From Chryseobacterium echinoideorum (GTDB lineage Bacteria; Bacteroidota; Bacteroidia; Flavobacteriales; Weeksellaceae): DNA of 64,000 nucleotides. Shown one piece after another: positions 9,851-18,763 of this stretch. The notes beneath the pieces were generated by a model, which saw only the letters and a program-made list of their open reading frames with translations, ran no database searches and was not told where the DNA came from. The stretch is from the NCBI RefSeq assembly GCF_007474535.1, contig NZ_VKNW01000001.1, positions 310,001 through 374,000 of the forward strand, given 5' to 3'. Position 1 is the first letter of the stretch. Every line of letters starts with the position of its first letter. Both the position numbers and the translations under genes were made by a program.

Positions 9851-12742
9851 ATGAAAAAATCCTATTATAACATAGGAAGTATGGGCTGTGTCCTTATGCT
9901 GGCTGTTGTGTGCGGTTCAGTGAAGGCTCAGGACAAATTGATCAAAGGGAAAGAGGGAAAGGTTGTGGATTCTTTGCGTTCTTTAGGTTCTGGTGTCGGA
10001 GGTGATTCTTTGAGGTTGGGGAATGGTGTTGATGGGCCTGGGAGTAGGAATCGGAATGGTGGTGAGAGTGAGATTGAGGAGGTTATTGTGAATGCTGGGT
10101 ATTATAAGGTTCGGGATAAGGAGCGGACTGGAAGTATTGCTAGAATTGGGGTGAGGGATATTGAGAATCAGCCGGTGACGAATGTGTTGGCTTCTGCTCA
10201 GGGGAGAATGGCTGGGGTTTCGATTACACTGAATTCGGGCGTGCCTGGTGGTGGGTTTGATATTCAGATTCGTGGGAAGAACAGCATTCGGCGTGATGGA
10301 AATGATCCTTTGTATATTATTGATGGGGTGCCTGTTTTGTCTGAGACACCGTCGATGTACAGTGCTGGGGTGATTCCGCAGGCTTCTATTAGTCCTTTGA
10401 ATGCAATTAATCCGAATGATATTGAAAGCTTTGAGGTGTTGAAGGATGCCGATGCAACTGCGATTTATGGAAGTCGTGGTGCAAATGGGGTAATTATTGT
10501 GACAACAAAGAAAGGACGGAAAGGGGGAGTTCAATTGAAGTTGAATACTTCTTATAGTTTGAGTCGTGTGGCGAATCGTTTTGATTTGCTGAATACGGAG
10601 CAGTATATGAAAATCAGAACTGAGGCTTTTCAGAATGACGGAATTACCAATATTCCTGCTGCTGCGTATGATTTTAATGGAGTATGGAATCAATCGAGGT
10701 ATACGGATTGGCAGAAGGAGCTGATTGGAAATACGGCCGAGGATTCTGTGGTTCAGTTGTCTTTAAGTGGTGGTTCTGAGGGTTCTTCCTATCTGATCAG
10801 TTATGGACATCAGGAGCAGACAACGGTTTTTCCTGCTGATTTTAGGTATAGGACCAATAATCTGACGGGTAATTTTTCTTACAGAAGTCCTGACAGGAAG
10901 CTGGAAGTGAGTATGAACAATACTTTTTCTTTTCAGGATAATAATGTTGTAAATGATGATCAGACGCGAAGAAGTCTTATTTTAAGTCCTAATGCTCCGG
11001 CTTTGTATAATGCGGATGGTTCTTTAAATTGGGAGAACAATACTTTTACGAATCCCTTGGGTGTTTTTAAGAGTACTTATCTGAACTCAACAAATTTTGT
11101 TAATTCTGGGGCTCAGGTTTCCTACAGTCTTTTTCCGTTTCTTTCGGTAAAGTTTAACGGTGGTATTACATATCAGAATTTTGAGGAGTATTCTTTAAAG
11201 CCTCATACAATGTACAATCCGGCGGGTGGTTTAACGAGTGCAAATTCTACATCTTTTAAAAATAACAGTTCAGTTTTCAGTTATATTTTGGAACCTCAGC
11301 TGGTATCTCAGTATGAATTGAATGATCACCGCTTTGAATTGCTGATTGGGACAACGTTGCAGAAATCTGAAACCAATCAGGGGGCTGTGCAGGGGTATGG
11401 GTTTCAGAGTAATGCTTTGATTGAGAATATTGGTGCAGCGACGACTAAGGTTGTTGGTGAGCAGGTGCGGAATCAATATTATTATACTGCGGCATTTGGT
11501 AGGTTTAATTACCAGTTCAGAAAGAAGTATATTCTTAATGTAACTGGGAGAAGGGATGGGTCAAGCAGATTTGGTCCTAATAACAGGTTTGGGAACTTTG
11601 GAGCAATAGGGGCAGCATGGCTTATTTCTGAAGAGGAATGGATGAAGAATATTCCCTGGCTTTCTTTTGCAAAGATTAGGGGAAGTATCGGTTCTACAGG
11701 TAATGACAGGATTGGAGATTATCAGTATCTGAACACCTATACGGTATCCGCCAATATTTACAATAATATTACAGGGCTTAATCCTTCAAGGTTATACAAT
11801 CCTGATTTTAGTTGGGAGAGAACATTTAAGAAGGAAGCTGCTGTGGAGTTTTCTCTTTTTAAAAGCAGACTGAATTTTTCTGCAGCTTACTACAATAATA
11901 CTTCATCTAACCAGCTTGTTGGAATTCCTCTTCCTGCTACTACTGGATTTTCTACCATTCAGGCGAATCTTCCGGCCAAGGTTCAGAATACAGGCTGGGA
12001 ATTAGAGGCTTCCGGGCAGGTTCTAAGGGGAGCCTTTAAATATGATACGTCATTTAACATTTCAATACCCCAGAATAAGCTGTTGGAGTTTCCGAATCTT
12101 GAAGGGTCTACTTATGCTAACCAGTATGTGATTGGATATCCAATGACTTTGGTCAAAGTGTATCAGTTTGAGGGTGTTAATTCTTCTACTGGACTTTATC
12201 AGTTTACGGATTATGATAAGGATGGTAAGATTACTTCTCCCAATGATAATAAGGTGATTGAGAAATTGGGTGTTCGGTTCTTTGGAGGCTGGAACAACAA
12301 TTTTAAGTATCGTCAGTGGTCTGCTTCTTTTCTTTGGCATTTTGTGAAGCAGAGAAACTGGAATTATAATCGTCAGATGCTTGTCCCGGGTTCTATGAAT
12401 AATCAGCCCGTGGAAGTTTTGAACGTCTGGTCTCCTTCTAATCCTTCGGGAATGTACATGCCTTATAGTTCGGGGGCAAACTCGCAGAAGAATGCTTCCC
12501 ATGTTTTGTTTCAGAATTCAACTGCGGCTGTTGGGGATGCTTCTTTTATAAGATTGAAGAATGTACAGCTTAATTACACTATTCCTGTGCAGAAGTTTGG
12601 TATTCGTGAAGCGACTATATATCTACAGGGACAGAATCTCTTAACCTTAACGAAATATTTTGGAGTGGATCCTGAGTTTTTATTGACGGGGTTTCTTCCA
12701 CCGCTTAAAACGTATTCAATGGGTTTTCAAATTACTTTTTAA
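9851..12742 (+). CDS. SusC/RagA-type TonB-dependent outer-membrane receptor
   Basis: 963 residues with signal peptide (cleavage near VKAQ, about residue 26). A plug domain follows: EIEEVIVNAGYYKV is the TonB-box-like segment, then ASAQGRMAGVSI, IQIRGKNSIR, DPLYIIDGVP, IESFEVLKDADATAIYGSRG and ANGVIIVTTKKG, all SusC hallmarks. The 22-strand barrel fills the rest and ends with YSMGFQITF, an outer-membrane C-terminus. The usual N-terminal CarboxypepD_reg-like domain is absent; about 55 Gly/Ser/Asn/Arg-rich residues stand in its place. The first 500 bases are strongly G-rich on the sense strand, unlike the rest of the window. It pairs with the SusD downstream. The S9 peptidase in the same run suggests a peptide or modified-peptide ligand rather than a glycan; that is inference. 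Confidence 0.93.
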   Translation: MKKSYYNIGSMGCVLMLAVVCGSVKAQDKLIKGKEGKVVDSLRSLGSGVGGDSLRLGNGVDGPGSRNRNGGESEIEEVIVNAGYYKVRDKERTGSIARIGVRDIENQPVTNVLASAQGRMAGVSITLNSGVPGGGFDIQIRGKNSIRRDGNDPLYIIDGVPVLSETPSMYSAGVIPQASISPLNAINPNDIESFEVLKDADATAIYGSRGANGVIIVTTKKGRKGGVQLKLNTSYSLSRVANRFDLLNTEQYMKIRTEAFQNDGITNIPAAAYDFNGVWNQSRYTDWQKELIGNTAEDSVVQLSLSGGSEGSSYLISYGHQEQTTVFPADFRYRTNNLTGNFSYRSPDRKLEVSMNNTFSFQDNNVVNDDQTRRSLILSPNAPALYNADGSLNWENNTFTNPLGVFKSTYLNSTNFVNSGAQVSYSLFPFLSVKFNGGITYQNFEEYSLKPHTMYNPAGGLTSANSTSFKNNSSVFSYILEPQLVSQYELNDHRFELLIGTTLQKSETNQGAVQGYGFQSNALIENIGAATTKVVGEQVRNQYYYTAAFGRFNYQFRKKYILNVTGRRDGSSRFGPNNRFGNFGAIGAAWLISEEEWMKNIPWLSFAKIRGSIGSTGNDRIGDYQYLNTYTVSANIYNNITGLNPSRLYNPDFSWERTFKKEAAVEFSLFKSRLNFSAAYYNNTSSNQLVGIPLPATTGFSTIQANLPAKVQNTGWELEASGQVLRGAFKYDTSFNISIPQNKLLEFPNLEGSTYANQYVIGYPMTLVKVYQFEGVNSSTGLYQFTDYDKDGKITSPNDNKVIEKLGVRFFGGWNNNFKYRQWSASFLWHFVKQRNWNYNRQMLVPGSMNNQPVEVLNVWSPSNPSGMYMPYSSGANSQKNASHVLFQNSTAAVGDASFIRLKNVQLNYTIPVQKFGIREATIYLQGQNLLTLTKYFGVDPEFLLTGFLPPLKTYSMGFQITF

Positions 12743-12923
12743 TGTTTAGTTATTTAATATCTATTGTCTATTTTTTAGAATTATTAAGTGATTCGTATTT
12801 GTTTAATCAGTTTGCAAGGGTATGCGTGCTGAGAATTTCTTTATGGGTGCGAAATGCTTGTAATTGAAATGCTTATTGTAAAGTAACCTTTGGCTCTTGC
12901 TTAACTTTAAATTTTTGAGAAAA

Positions 12924-14327
12924 ATGAGAAAAAATATAAAATACATAAAATATAGAAACTATAAAATTGCATCGTATTTTCTGATGGTGCTTTTAATGAC
13001 TGAAATATCCTGCGAAAAGTTTATTGAGACGGATTTTCCAAATAATCAGCTTCCGACAGAGGTTGTGTTTGAAGATGAACAGACTGCCGAAGCTGCCTTA
13101 GCTGGTCTTTATGCTTCGTTGTGGAATAATTCTTTGATATCTGGTGGTAGTGATGGCATGGGGGCCTTAATGGGATTATATACTGATGATCTGAAATATG
13201 TTTCAACGGCTGGAGCTAATGGTCTTTTGGATCTTGCAAATAATCAGCAGATTGAAACCAATACGGTTGTAAATACAGTATGGACAAATGCTTATCAGCA
13301 GATTTACGCGGCCAACAGTATCATGGAAGGTGTAACGAATTCCAAAGCTTTGAGTGCTGCATCAAAGGAAAGGATTAGGGGGGAGGCCTTGTTTGTAAGG
13401 TCTGTGTTGTATTTTTATCTGTATCAGGTTTTTGGTGAGATTGCCTATACTGAAACAACAGATTATACGGTAAACAGTAAGCTTTCCAGAATGAACAGTG
13501 AGCAGTTTTTGGTTAAGCTTGAAAGTGATATGTCGGAAGCAGTAAATCTTTTACCTTCTTCTTACAGAAATGTGGAACGTATTTATCCCAATAAATTTAC
13601 GGGATATGTTGTTTTGGCTAAATTGAAAATGCTCCTGAAAAAATGGAATGAAGCTGAATTGCTTTGTAATACAGTCTTGCAATCTTCACAGTTTACCTTT
13701 CAGAGTGATATTACGAAGGTTTTTCAGAAAACAGGAACTCATGTGATCTGGCAGCTAAAACCTAAGAACAATAATGACGCTACAAAAGAAGCTTCGTTGT
13801 ACAATTTTGTAACTGCTCCCCAGACTTTTGCGCTGAATCCAGATCTGATCAATTCTTTTTCTTCCAATGATCTGAGGATGCAAAATTATATAACTGCAGT
13901 TCCTTTTAATCAGCAGGTAAATTACCGTTCTTCGAAATACAAGAATTTAGCAGTGAACAATCCTAATGAATACAGCATCATTTTAAGGCTGGATGAAGTC
14001 AATTTTATGTTGGCTGAAATATTATCGGAGACAGGTAATGTGCAGGACGCGGTTCCTTTTGTCAACAGATCACGACAAAGAGCGGGTCTGCCTGCATTGT
14101 TGATTTCTATGAGCGGTTCTGCTTTTAGAGAAGAATTGGAGAAGGAGAAGCGAAGAGAGTTCTTTGTAGAGCATGGAATGAGATTTTTTGACCTTAAAAG
14201 ATGGGGGAAACTTGGAGGACTGATTACAGTGAAACCAAGTTGGAAGGGATATCATTCTAATTGGCCTATTCCTCAGAAAGAGCTTTTGATTAATCCTAAT
14301 TTAAATCCACAAAATAATGGTTATTAG
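12924..14327 (+). CDS. SusD/RagB-type surface lipoprotein
   Basis: 467 residues from the ATG at 12924; a longer frame from 12897 needs a TTG. The N-terminus is basic, then hydrophobic, with the lipobox TEISC, so it is a lipoprotein exposed on the outer membrane. SusD features: LPTEVVFEDEQTAEAALAGL near the start, RGEALFVRSVLYFYLYQVFG in a TPR-like helix region, LRLDEVNFMLAEILSETGN, REELEKEKRREFFVEHGMRFFDLKRWG, and the WPIPQKELLINPNL end. It would cap the SusC barrel and bind ligand. It follows susC after 181 bp of non-coding sequence and is close to the S9 peptidase gene. Confidence 0.92.
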   Translation: MRKNIKYIKYRNYKIASYFLMVLLMTEISCEKFIETDFPNNQLPTEVVFEDEQTAEAALAGLYASLWNNSLISGGSDGMGALMGLYTDDLKYVSTAGANGLLDLANNQQIETNTVVNTVWTNAYQQIYAANSIMEGVTNSKALSAASKERIRGEALFVRSVLYFYLYQVFGEIAYTETTDYTVNSKLSRMNSEQFLVKLESDMSEAVNLLPSSYRNVERIYPNKFTGYVVLAKLKMLLKKWNEAELLCNTVLQSSQFTFQSDITKVFQKTGTHVIWQLKPKNNNDATKEASLYNFVTAPQTFALNPDLINSFSSNDLRMQNYITAVPFNQQVNYRSSKYKNLAVNNPNEYSIILRLDEVNFMLAEILSETGNVQDAVPFVNRSRQRAGLPALLISMSGSAFREELEKEKRREFFVEHGMRFFDLKRWGKLGGLITVKPSWKGYHSNWPIPQKELLINPNLNPQNNGY

Positions 14328-14352
14328 AATGAGTTTTTATAAGAAGGATTTT

Positions 14353-16824
14353 ATGGATAGCATTCGTTATTATTTTGTTTTGCTATTATTATTGTTTTCA
14401 GGAATGAGCTGGGCGCAAAAAGAGAATGTACATTTGGAAAAACTGGTGGGACAGGCTGAGGAACTAGATTTTTTGAAGATGTCAGAAGATGGTAAATGGG
14501 TTAGCTGGTTAACAATGTATGAGGATAAGCCAACAGTCTACAATTTAAAAAGTACGGATGGGAAAGGAGAAGTAATTCATAGAATGTCCGTAAGCAAGTC
14601 TTTTTTTATAGGGAATGAGAGGTTTGCATTTTTGGCAAAGGGTAAGCTCGAGATTGTTAATTTAAAAAACAGGTCTTCGGAATTGATTGACGATGTTGAA
14701 GAAATCGAATTGGTTGGTGATAGTGAAATGTTTGTTGTTCATTTTAATAAAAGTAAGAACAGAAGGTTGGAAGTCTATGATTTTAATCTTAAGAAACTCC
14801 AAACGTTCAATCACGTCAACCGGCTTTTGATTATGGAAAATACCTTGGTCTTATCTGAGGTGAAGGATGGCTTAAACGATATTTGGAAAGTGGATGGAAA
14901 AGGAAAGGAATTGATTGCGAAAACTGAGGGTGAGTTGTTGAAAGTTTGGAAGGGATCGGAAAGTCTGAAAGGGTATTTTATTTTTGAAAGAGTAGGAGGG
15001 AAGTATGTTTTCAAACATCATACAAATCCATTGGAAAAGGCTGTGAACTTTGATTTTTTACAAAGCAGCAATTATCATTATGTGAGTATGGATGTATCTT
15101 CGGATAAAAAGGCTGTATTTTTGACTCTTATAAGAAATGTTATTCGAAAGGACGAACCTTATGAAATTTGGTATGGGGCAGAGAAAGATTTAAGACATCA
15201 TATAAAAGACATACAGGTGGAAGATAAAGTTTTATGGTTTCCTGAATCAAATAAAGTTCAAAAATTGGACTCTGTTTTTGAATCTCAAATTGCAGTTGGT
15301 TCTAAAGGAGATTTTCTTGCAGTTAAAAAGGATTTGTCATTGGTTGATCATCTTGATAACACTTATAAAAGAAATCCAGATTCTTTGTTTATCTACAGTT
15401 CAGGAAATGCTCAGTACTCTTTTTTGAAAATGATTGATGACAAGCTGTATGTGTCTCCTGATAGAAAATGGGTGCTCACCGCTGATGATAATTATTGGTC
15501 ACTCTATGATTCTGAAACAAAACGTAGTAATTCTACGGGTATTCTAATTTCTGCGATTCCGTATTTTAGGGGAAGGGACAAGGTTTTATGGATTAATGGA
15601 AATGAAGTTTGGGAAAGTAACTTAATTACTGGTAAACAAACTGAAAGAATAATTATGAAGGGCAGTGAGATCTCTGTAGTGAACGCAAAATCTGTCAAAT
15701 TACAGAGTTCAATTCCTAGGGCAATTAACTCAGTGCCTTCTGATCAGGAAATAATTCTTTGTATTGATGAAGGTGATTTGAATAAGAGCTATTTTAAGTA
15801 TGACAATGGGAAGGTGAAAAAAATGATAGCCGAAACCAGGGACAGAATTAGCAATTTATCTTATAATAAATCATTAGGTTCTTATTCATGGTTCCAGCAA
15901 AACTTTAATATGCCTCAAAAAATAGTTTATCAACAAATTGGTAAAAAGGAAAAAACGATACTATCTTCTAATATTAATGATGAAGGTGTAAAAAAGATAC
16001 AGAAGAAATTGATTTATTATAAAGGTTCGTTAGGTGAAACTCTGACAGCAACGTTATTCTTACCGCCATCCTATAATGAGGAAAAAAAATATCCTGTTGT
16101 ATTAAATATATATCAAAGGCAGCAGAAAGGGACAACTGAGTTTTTGAAACCTACTTTTAAAAACCAGAAAGGGTTTAATGTTCGGATGCTGTTGGAGTCA
16201 GGATATATGGTTGTACTTCCCGATATTTCTTACGGGGAAAAAGGGCCGGGGGTATCAGCATTGCTCTGTATTAATAACATGATGGATGAACTGATTAAAA
16301 TAAAGCAAGTGGATTCCCATAAAGTAGCTTTGACAGGACAGTCTTTTGGTGGCTATGAGACCAATTTTGTTTCTACGCAAACCAGCCGTTTTGCTACTTT
16401 TATATCAGGTGCTTCAATATCAGATGTAATTCACGTCCCGCATTCATTTAACTACAGTTATGGTGGTGCGGATTTTAGAAGATATGAGTACGGTCAATTT
16501 GATTTTAGAGGGAAGTTTAAGGATCTGAAGCAAAAATATATAGATAATAATCCTCTGTACTTTGCTGAGAATGTAAGCCGGCCTATGATGTTATGGACCG
16601 GAGAAAAGGATCTAAATGTAGATCCTGAGGAAACAAGATCATTTTTTAATGCATTGAGACAGGAAAGAAAATCGGTCTTGGCATTCTTTTATAAAAATGA
16701 AGGTCATTCTCTTCGTTCAAAAGTCCTGCAAAAAGATTTTACCTATAAATTTATTCAATGGCTGGATTATTTTTTAATGAGTAAAAAAGATATTGATTGG
16801 ATTGATAAACAAATGACAAAATAG
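14353..16824 (+). CDS. S9-family prolyl-oligopeptidase-like serine peptidase, exported
   Basis: 823 residues from the ATG at 14353, which gives a clean signal peptide (MDSIRYYFVLLLLLFSGMSW). In-frame ATGs at 14317 and 14329 would bury it. The N-terminal two thirds should form a beta-propeller (poorly conserved repeats). The C-terminal alpha/beta hydrolase holds the triad: S664 in ALTGQSFGGYE, D753 in WTGEKDLNVD and H785 in NEGHSLRSK. S9 enzymes cut short peptides, dipeptidyl or oligopeptidyl. Placement right after SusD suggests periplasmic trimming of peptides brought in by SusC. Such SusC-SusD-S9 sets recur in Chryseobacterium-like genomes from what I recall. Confidence 0.88.
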   Translation: MDSIRYYFVLLLLLFSGMSWAQKENVHLEKLVGQAEELDFLKMSEDGKWVSWLTMYEDKPTVYNLKSTDGKGEVIHRMSVSKSFFIGNERFAFLAKGKLEIVNLKNRSSELIDDVEEIELVGDSEMFVVHFNKSKNRRLEVYDFNLKKLQTFNHVNRLLIMENTLVLSEVKDGLNDIWKVDGKGKELIAKTEGELLKVWKGSESLKGYFIFERVGGKYVFKHHTNPLEKAVNFDFLQSSNYHYVSMDVSSDKKAVFLTLIRNVIRKDEPYEIWYGAEKDLRHHIKDIQVEDKVLWFPESNKVQKLDSVFESQIAVGSKGDFLAVKKDLSLVDHLDNTYKRNPDSLFIYSSGNAQYSFLKMIDDKLYVSPDRKWVLTADDNYWSLYDSETKRSNSTGILISAIPYFRGRDKVLWINGNEVWESNLITGKQTERIIMKGSEISVVNAKSVKLQSSIPRAINSVPSDQEIILCIDEGDLNKSYFKYDNGKVKKMIAETRDRISNLSYNKSLGSYSWFQQNFNMPQKIVYQQIGKKEKTILSSNINDEGVKKIQKKLIYYKGSLGETLTATLFLPPSYNEEKKYPVVLNIYQRQQKGTTEFLKPTFKNQKGFNVRMLLESGYMVVLPDISYGEKGPGVSALLCINNMMDELIKIKQVDSHKVALTGQSFGGYETNFVSTQTSRFATFISGASISDVIHVPHSFNYSYGGADFRRYEYGQFDFRGKFKDLKQKYIDNNPLYFAENVSRPMMLWTGEKDLNVDPEETRSFFNALRQERKSVLAFFYKNEGHSLRSKVLQKDFTYKFIQWLDYFLMSKKDIDWIDKQMTK

Positions 16825-17470
16825 GGAAAAGATGAAACAAATTACAGGTAGTGTGAATTTAAGCTTCTGATTAACGTTAAACTTTACTATTTATAATCAA
16901 ATTGTTTTGAATTTTTCTTTTCTCGTCCAGAAAAAGGTATTGTGAAGGCGGATTGTACCCTTGCCCCTTAACGAGCATATTTTGAAATTATTCTGATCGG
17001 GATATCTGCTTATCGCAGACTCGCCATTAAAAACTAACGCCGTGTGAAGTATTACTACCAAAGACTTTTGTACAATCTTACCTGAATTGCAGGCGGGTTT
17101 TTAAACACCATTGCTTAAGCCGGTCTTTTTAAGGAGCGATTACTAACTAGCTTTTCAAGTTCATTCATATCAAGAGTTGGTTTAAAATGGCAGGTATCTT
17201 TTCGGGGCTTCGCGCAGTTGCGCTTTTCCAAGAAAGTTGCGTCTGAAGAATGCGAAATTACTTAAAAAATGTATATTTACATTGCAGACAATGAAACAAT
17301 TGCGGCTAAGCGGCTGTTGCCTGCAGTGCGTGCTTTGTAGTTAAGTGCTTTTCGAAAAAGGTTTGCAAACTTTATAGCCTTAAAAGTGTTAATTTTATTA
17401 GATAAATTTTTCAAACTTAACACGTATCAATAATTTTAAGTGTAACAGAATAGATGTAAAACCGGAACAT
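16825..17470. other. Gene-free stretch with IS110 remnant and junk
   Basis: Holds the shorter IS110 remnant (16864-16982); the rest codes for nothing convincing. The last 60 bases before the GreA/GreB-family start are A/T-rich and may carry its promoter. Confidence 0.5.
16864..16982 (-). pseudogene. IS110-family transposase C-terminal remnant (copy A)
   Basis: On the minus strand this reads a fragment like LVKGQGYNPPSQYLFLDEKR, the end of an IS110/IS116-type transposase, then IS-end DNA. It repeats the sequence at 18022-18204 with roughly 60 bases deleted from the middle and a few substitutions. Nothing upstream of this in the transposase remains. Confidence 0.65.
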
Positions 17471-17971
17471 ATGAGTAGAGGATTTGTGAAAGAGGGTGAT
17501 CAGGAGGAATTCCCGATGATTCCGCCCCGTGCCGATTTACCGCCCGGTACGGTAAACTTCGTTACTGAGTTCGGATACGATCAGTTAGTCGCCGAACGTA
17601 ATCAAATGATTCACGAGCGTGACAATACCTCGATTTCAGACGAGAATGAAAGTCGCATTGCCGTAAATTTAATCAATGCGAAATTGCAATTGTTACTCGA
17701 TCGAATTTCGTCTGCGAAAATTGTCAACCTTGCCAAACAACCAAAAAATATAGTTAGGTTCGGTGCTGAAGTGTACTTTAAAGTTGATTCCGATTCCAAA
17801 ATCCAGCACTATCAAATCGTGGGCGTAGATGAGGCAAATGTTGCAGAAGGAAAAATAGCGTTTACCTCTCCTATTGCGAAAATCTTTATGGACAGAAAGG
17901 TCGGCGATCGCGTGACATTGAAATTGGGCAAGGCGGAAAAGCAATTTGAAATTGTGTCGATCAAATACTGA
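17471..17971 (+). CDS. GreA/GreB-family transcription elongation factor
   Basis: 166 residues. Start MSRGFVKEGDQEE and then PPRADLPPGTVNFVTEFGYD, an opening typical of GreB-like proteins. A short coiled-coil (residues about 35-85, LVAERNQMIHERDN and on) is followed by the GreA/GreB C-terminal FKBP-like domain: VRFGAEVYFKVD, YQIVGVDEAN, KIAFTSPIAKIFMDRKVGD and VTLKLGKAEKQFEIVSI. These factors bind RNA polymerase in its secondary channel and rescue backtracked complexes by transcript cleavage. The acidic tip residues were not checked individually. The gene lies between two IS110 remnants and stands alone. Confidence 0.85.
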   Translation: MSRGFVKEGDQEEFPMIPPRADLPPGTVNFVTEFGYDQLVAERNQMIHERDNTSISDENESRIAVNLINAKLQLLLDRISSAKIVNLAKQPKNIVRFGAEVYFKVDSDSKIQHYQIVGVDEANVAEGKIAFTSPIAKIFMDRKVGDRVTLKLGKAEKQFEIVSIKY

Positions 17972-18021
17972 TGGATTTGTAAAGTGTCAGACTGTTGATT
18001 TGGACTTGGTCGCCAATCGCA

Positions 18022-18377
18022 TTCTGACCAACGTTAAACTTTACTATTGATAATCAAATTATTTTGAATTCAACATCCTTGTTAGTCAGTCCAAATTTAG
18101 TGATTGGTTTTTGTATTCTTTTGGCTGCTGCTATTTTTCTTTTCTCCTCCAGAAAAAGGTATCGTGAAGGCGGATTGTACCCCTGCCGCTTAACGAGCAT
18201 ATTCCAAATAATGACGGCGAGCTTTCGGGAGAGTGCAGAAACAGCAGTTGCCCTTCCTTTTTTGTGGCTTAATCTTTTGAAAAATACTGAAAATGCGAGC
18301 CTATAGTTGGAAATCTTGTGACGATTGCCACGTTCGATCTTCGAGGTCCGCCAACATGGTTTTTGGAGATGAGCCAA
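18022..18377 (-). pseudogene. IS110-family transposase C-terminal remnant (copy B)
   Basis: The minus-strand frame ending at 18054 encodes FFKRLSHKKGRATAVSALSR, then KLAVIIWNML and GYNPPSRYLFLEEKRK. This is the C-terminal transposase_20 region of IS110/IS116 family enzymes. The N-terminal DEDD (RuvC-like) domain is absent, and sequence upstream of about 18310 is unrelated. The DNA past the stop to 18022 matches copy A, so it includes an IS end. With copy A it makes a direct repeat around the GreA/GreB-family gene. Confidence 0.7.
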
Positions 18378-18491
18378 AATTTATCTGAGTCTAAATCTGT
18401 ATTTTAACGGATTTGGGAAAGGGAAATTATGCCCCAACGTAAAGGAAAACACGCTAAAACCAGAGAAAAACCACCAAAATCACCCACATAA

Positions 18492-18656
18492 AAAGAGACT
18501 CTTCTCGAAGCCTCTTGTATCTCTAAAAAATCTTTCTACGATAACCCCATAATGTCTGAAAAAGCCCAGCAAAAAGCTTTCGAAGGTTCCGTTCAACAGG
18601 GTTTTCATCTCGTGTCATTCGGACAAGACGAAAACTTAGTTATTATTGTAAGGTGA
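18492..18656 (+). other. Short open stretch, probable gene remnant
   Basis: An open frame of 54 codons ends at TGA 18654-18656; the only ATG is at 18552, giving 34 residues that end GFHLVSFGQDENLVIIVR. The frame is open upstream of that ATG with protein-like composition, which suggests the tail of a lost gene. I do not recognise it. Confidence 0.25.
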
Positions 18657-18763
18657 TATTTTTATCAATTTAGAAATTTTTCTATCCGGATTCTTGGTGG
18701 GAAACCTGGCGATAAAATGAGAATATCTTCTTTCGTTCTATCAGGTTTGGTAAAGTTAATTAC

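Larger units (their letters stand above)
17972..18763. other. Gene-poor stretch with IS remnants
   Basis: Contains the longer IS110 remnant (18022-18377) and a short open stretch at 18492-18656, then A/T-rich DNA up to the IS982 left end at 18764. No intact gene. Confidence 0.5.

Noticed and set aside
9983..10693. 236-codon open frame on the minus strand of susC
   Set aside because: Low-complexity composition (Ile/Asn/Pro/Ser/Arg) that mirrors G-rich sense codons; no start context and the plus-strand SusC is certain.
17041..17340. Small peptides before the GreA/GreB-family gene (such as the frame starting ATGAAACAATTG at 17291)
   Set aside because: Under 20 codons, without clear ribosome-binding sites, no family features.
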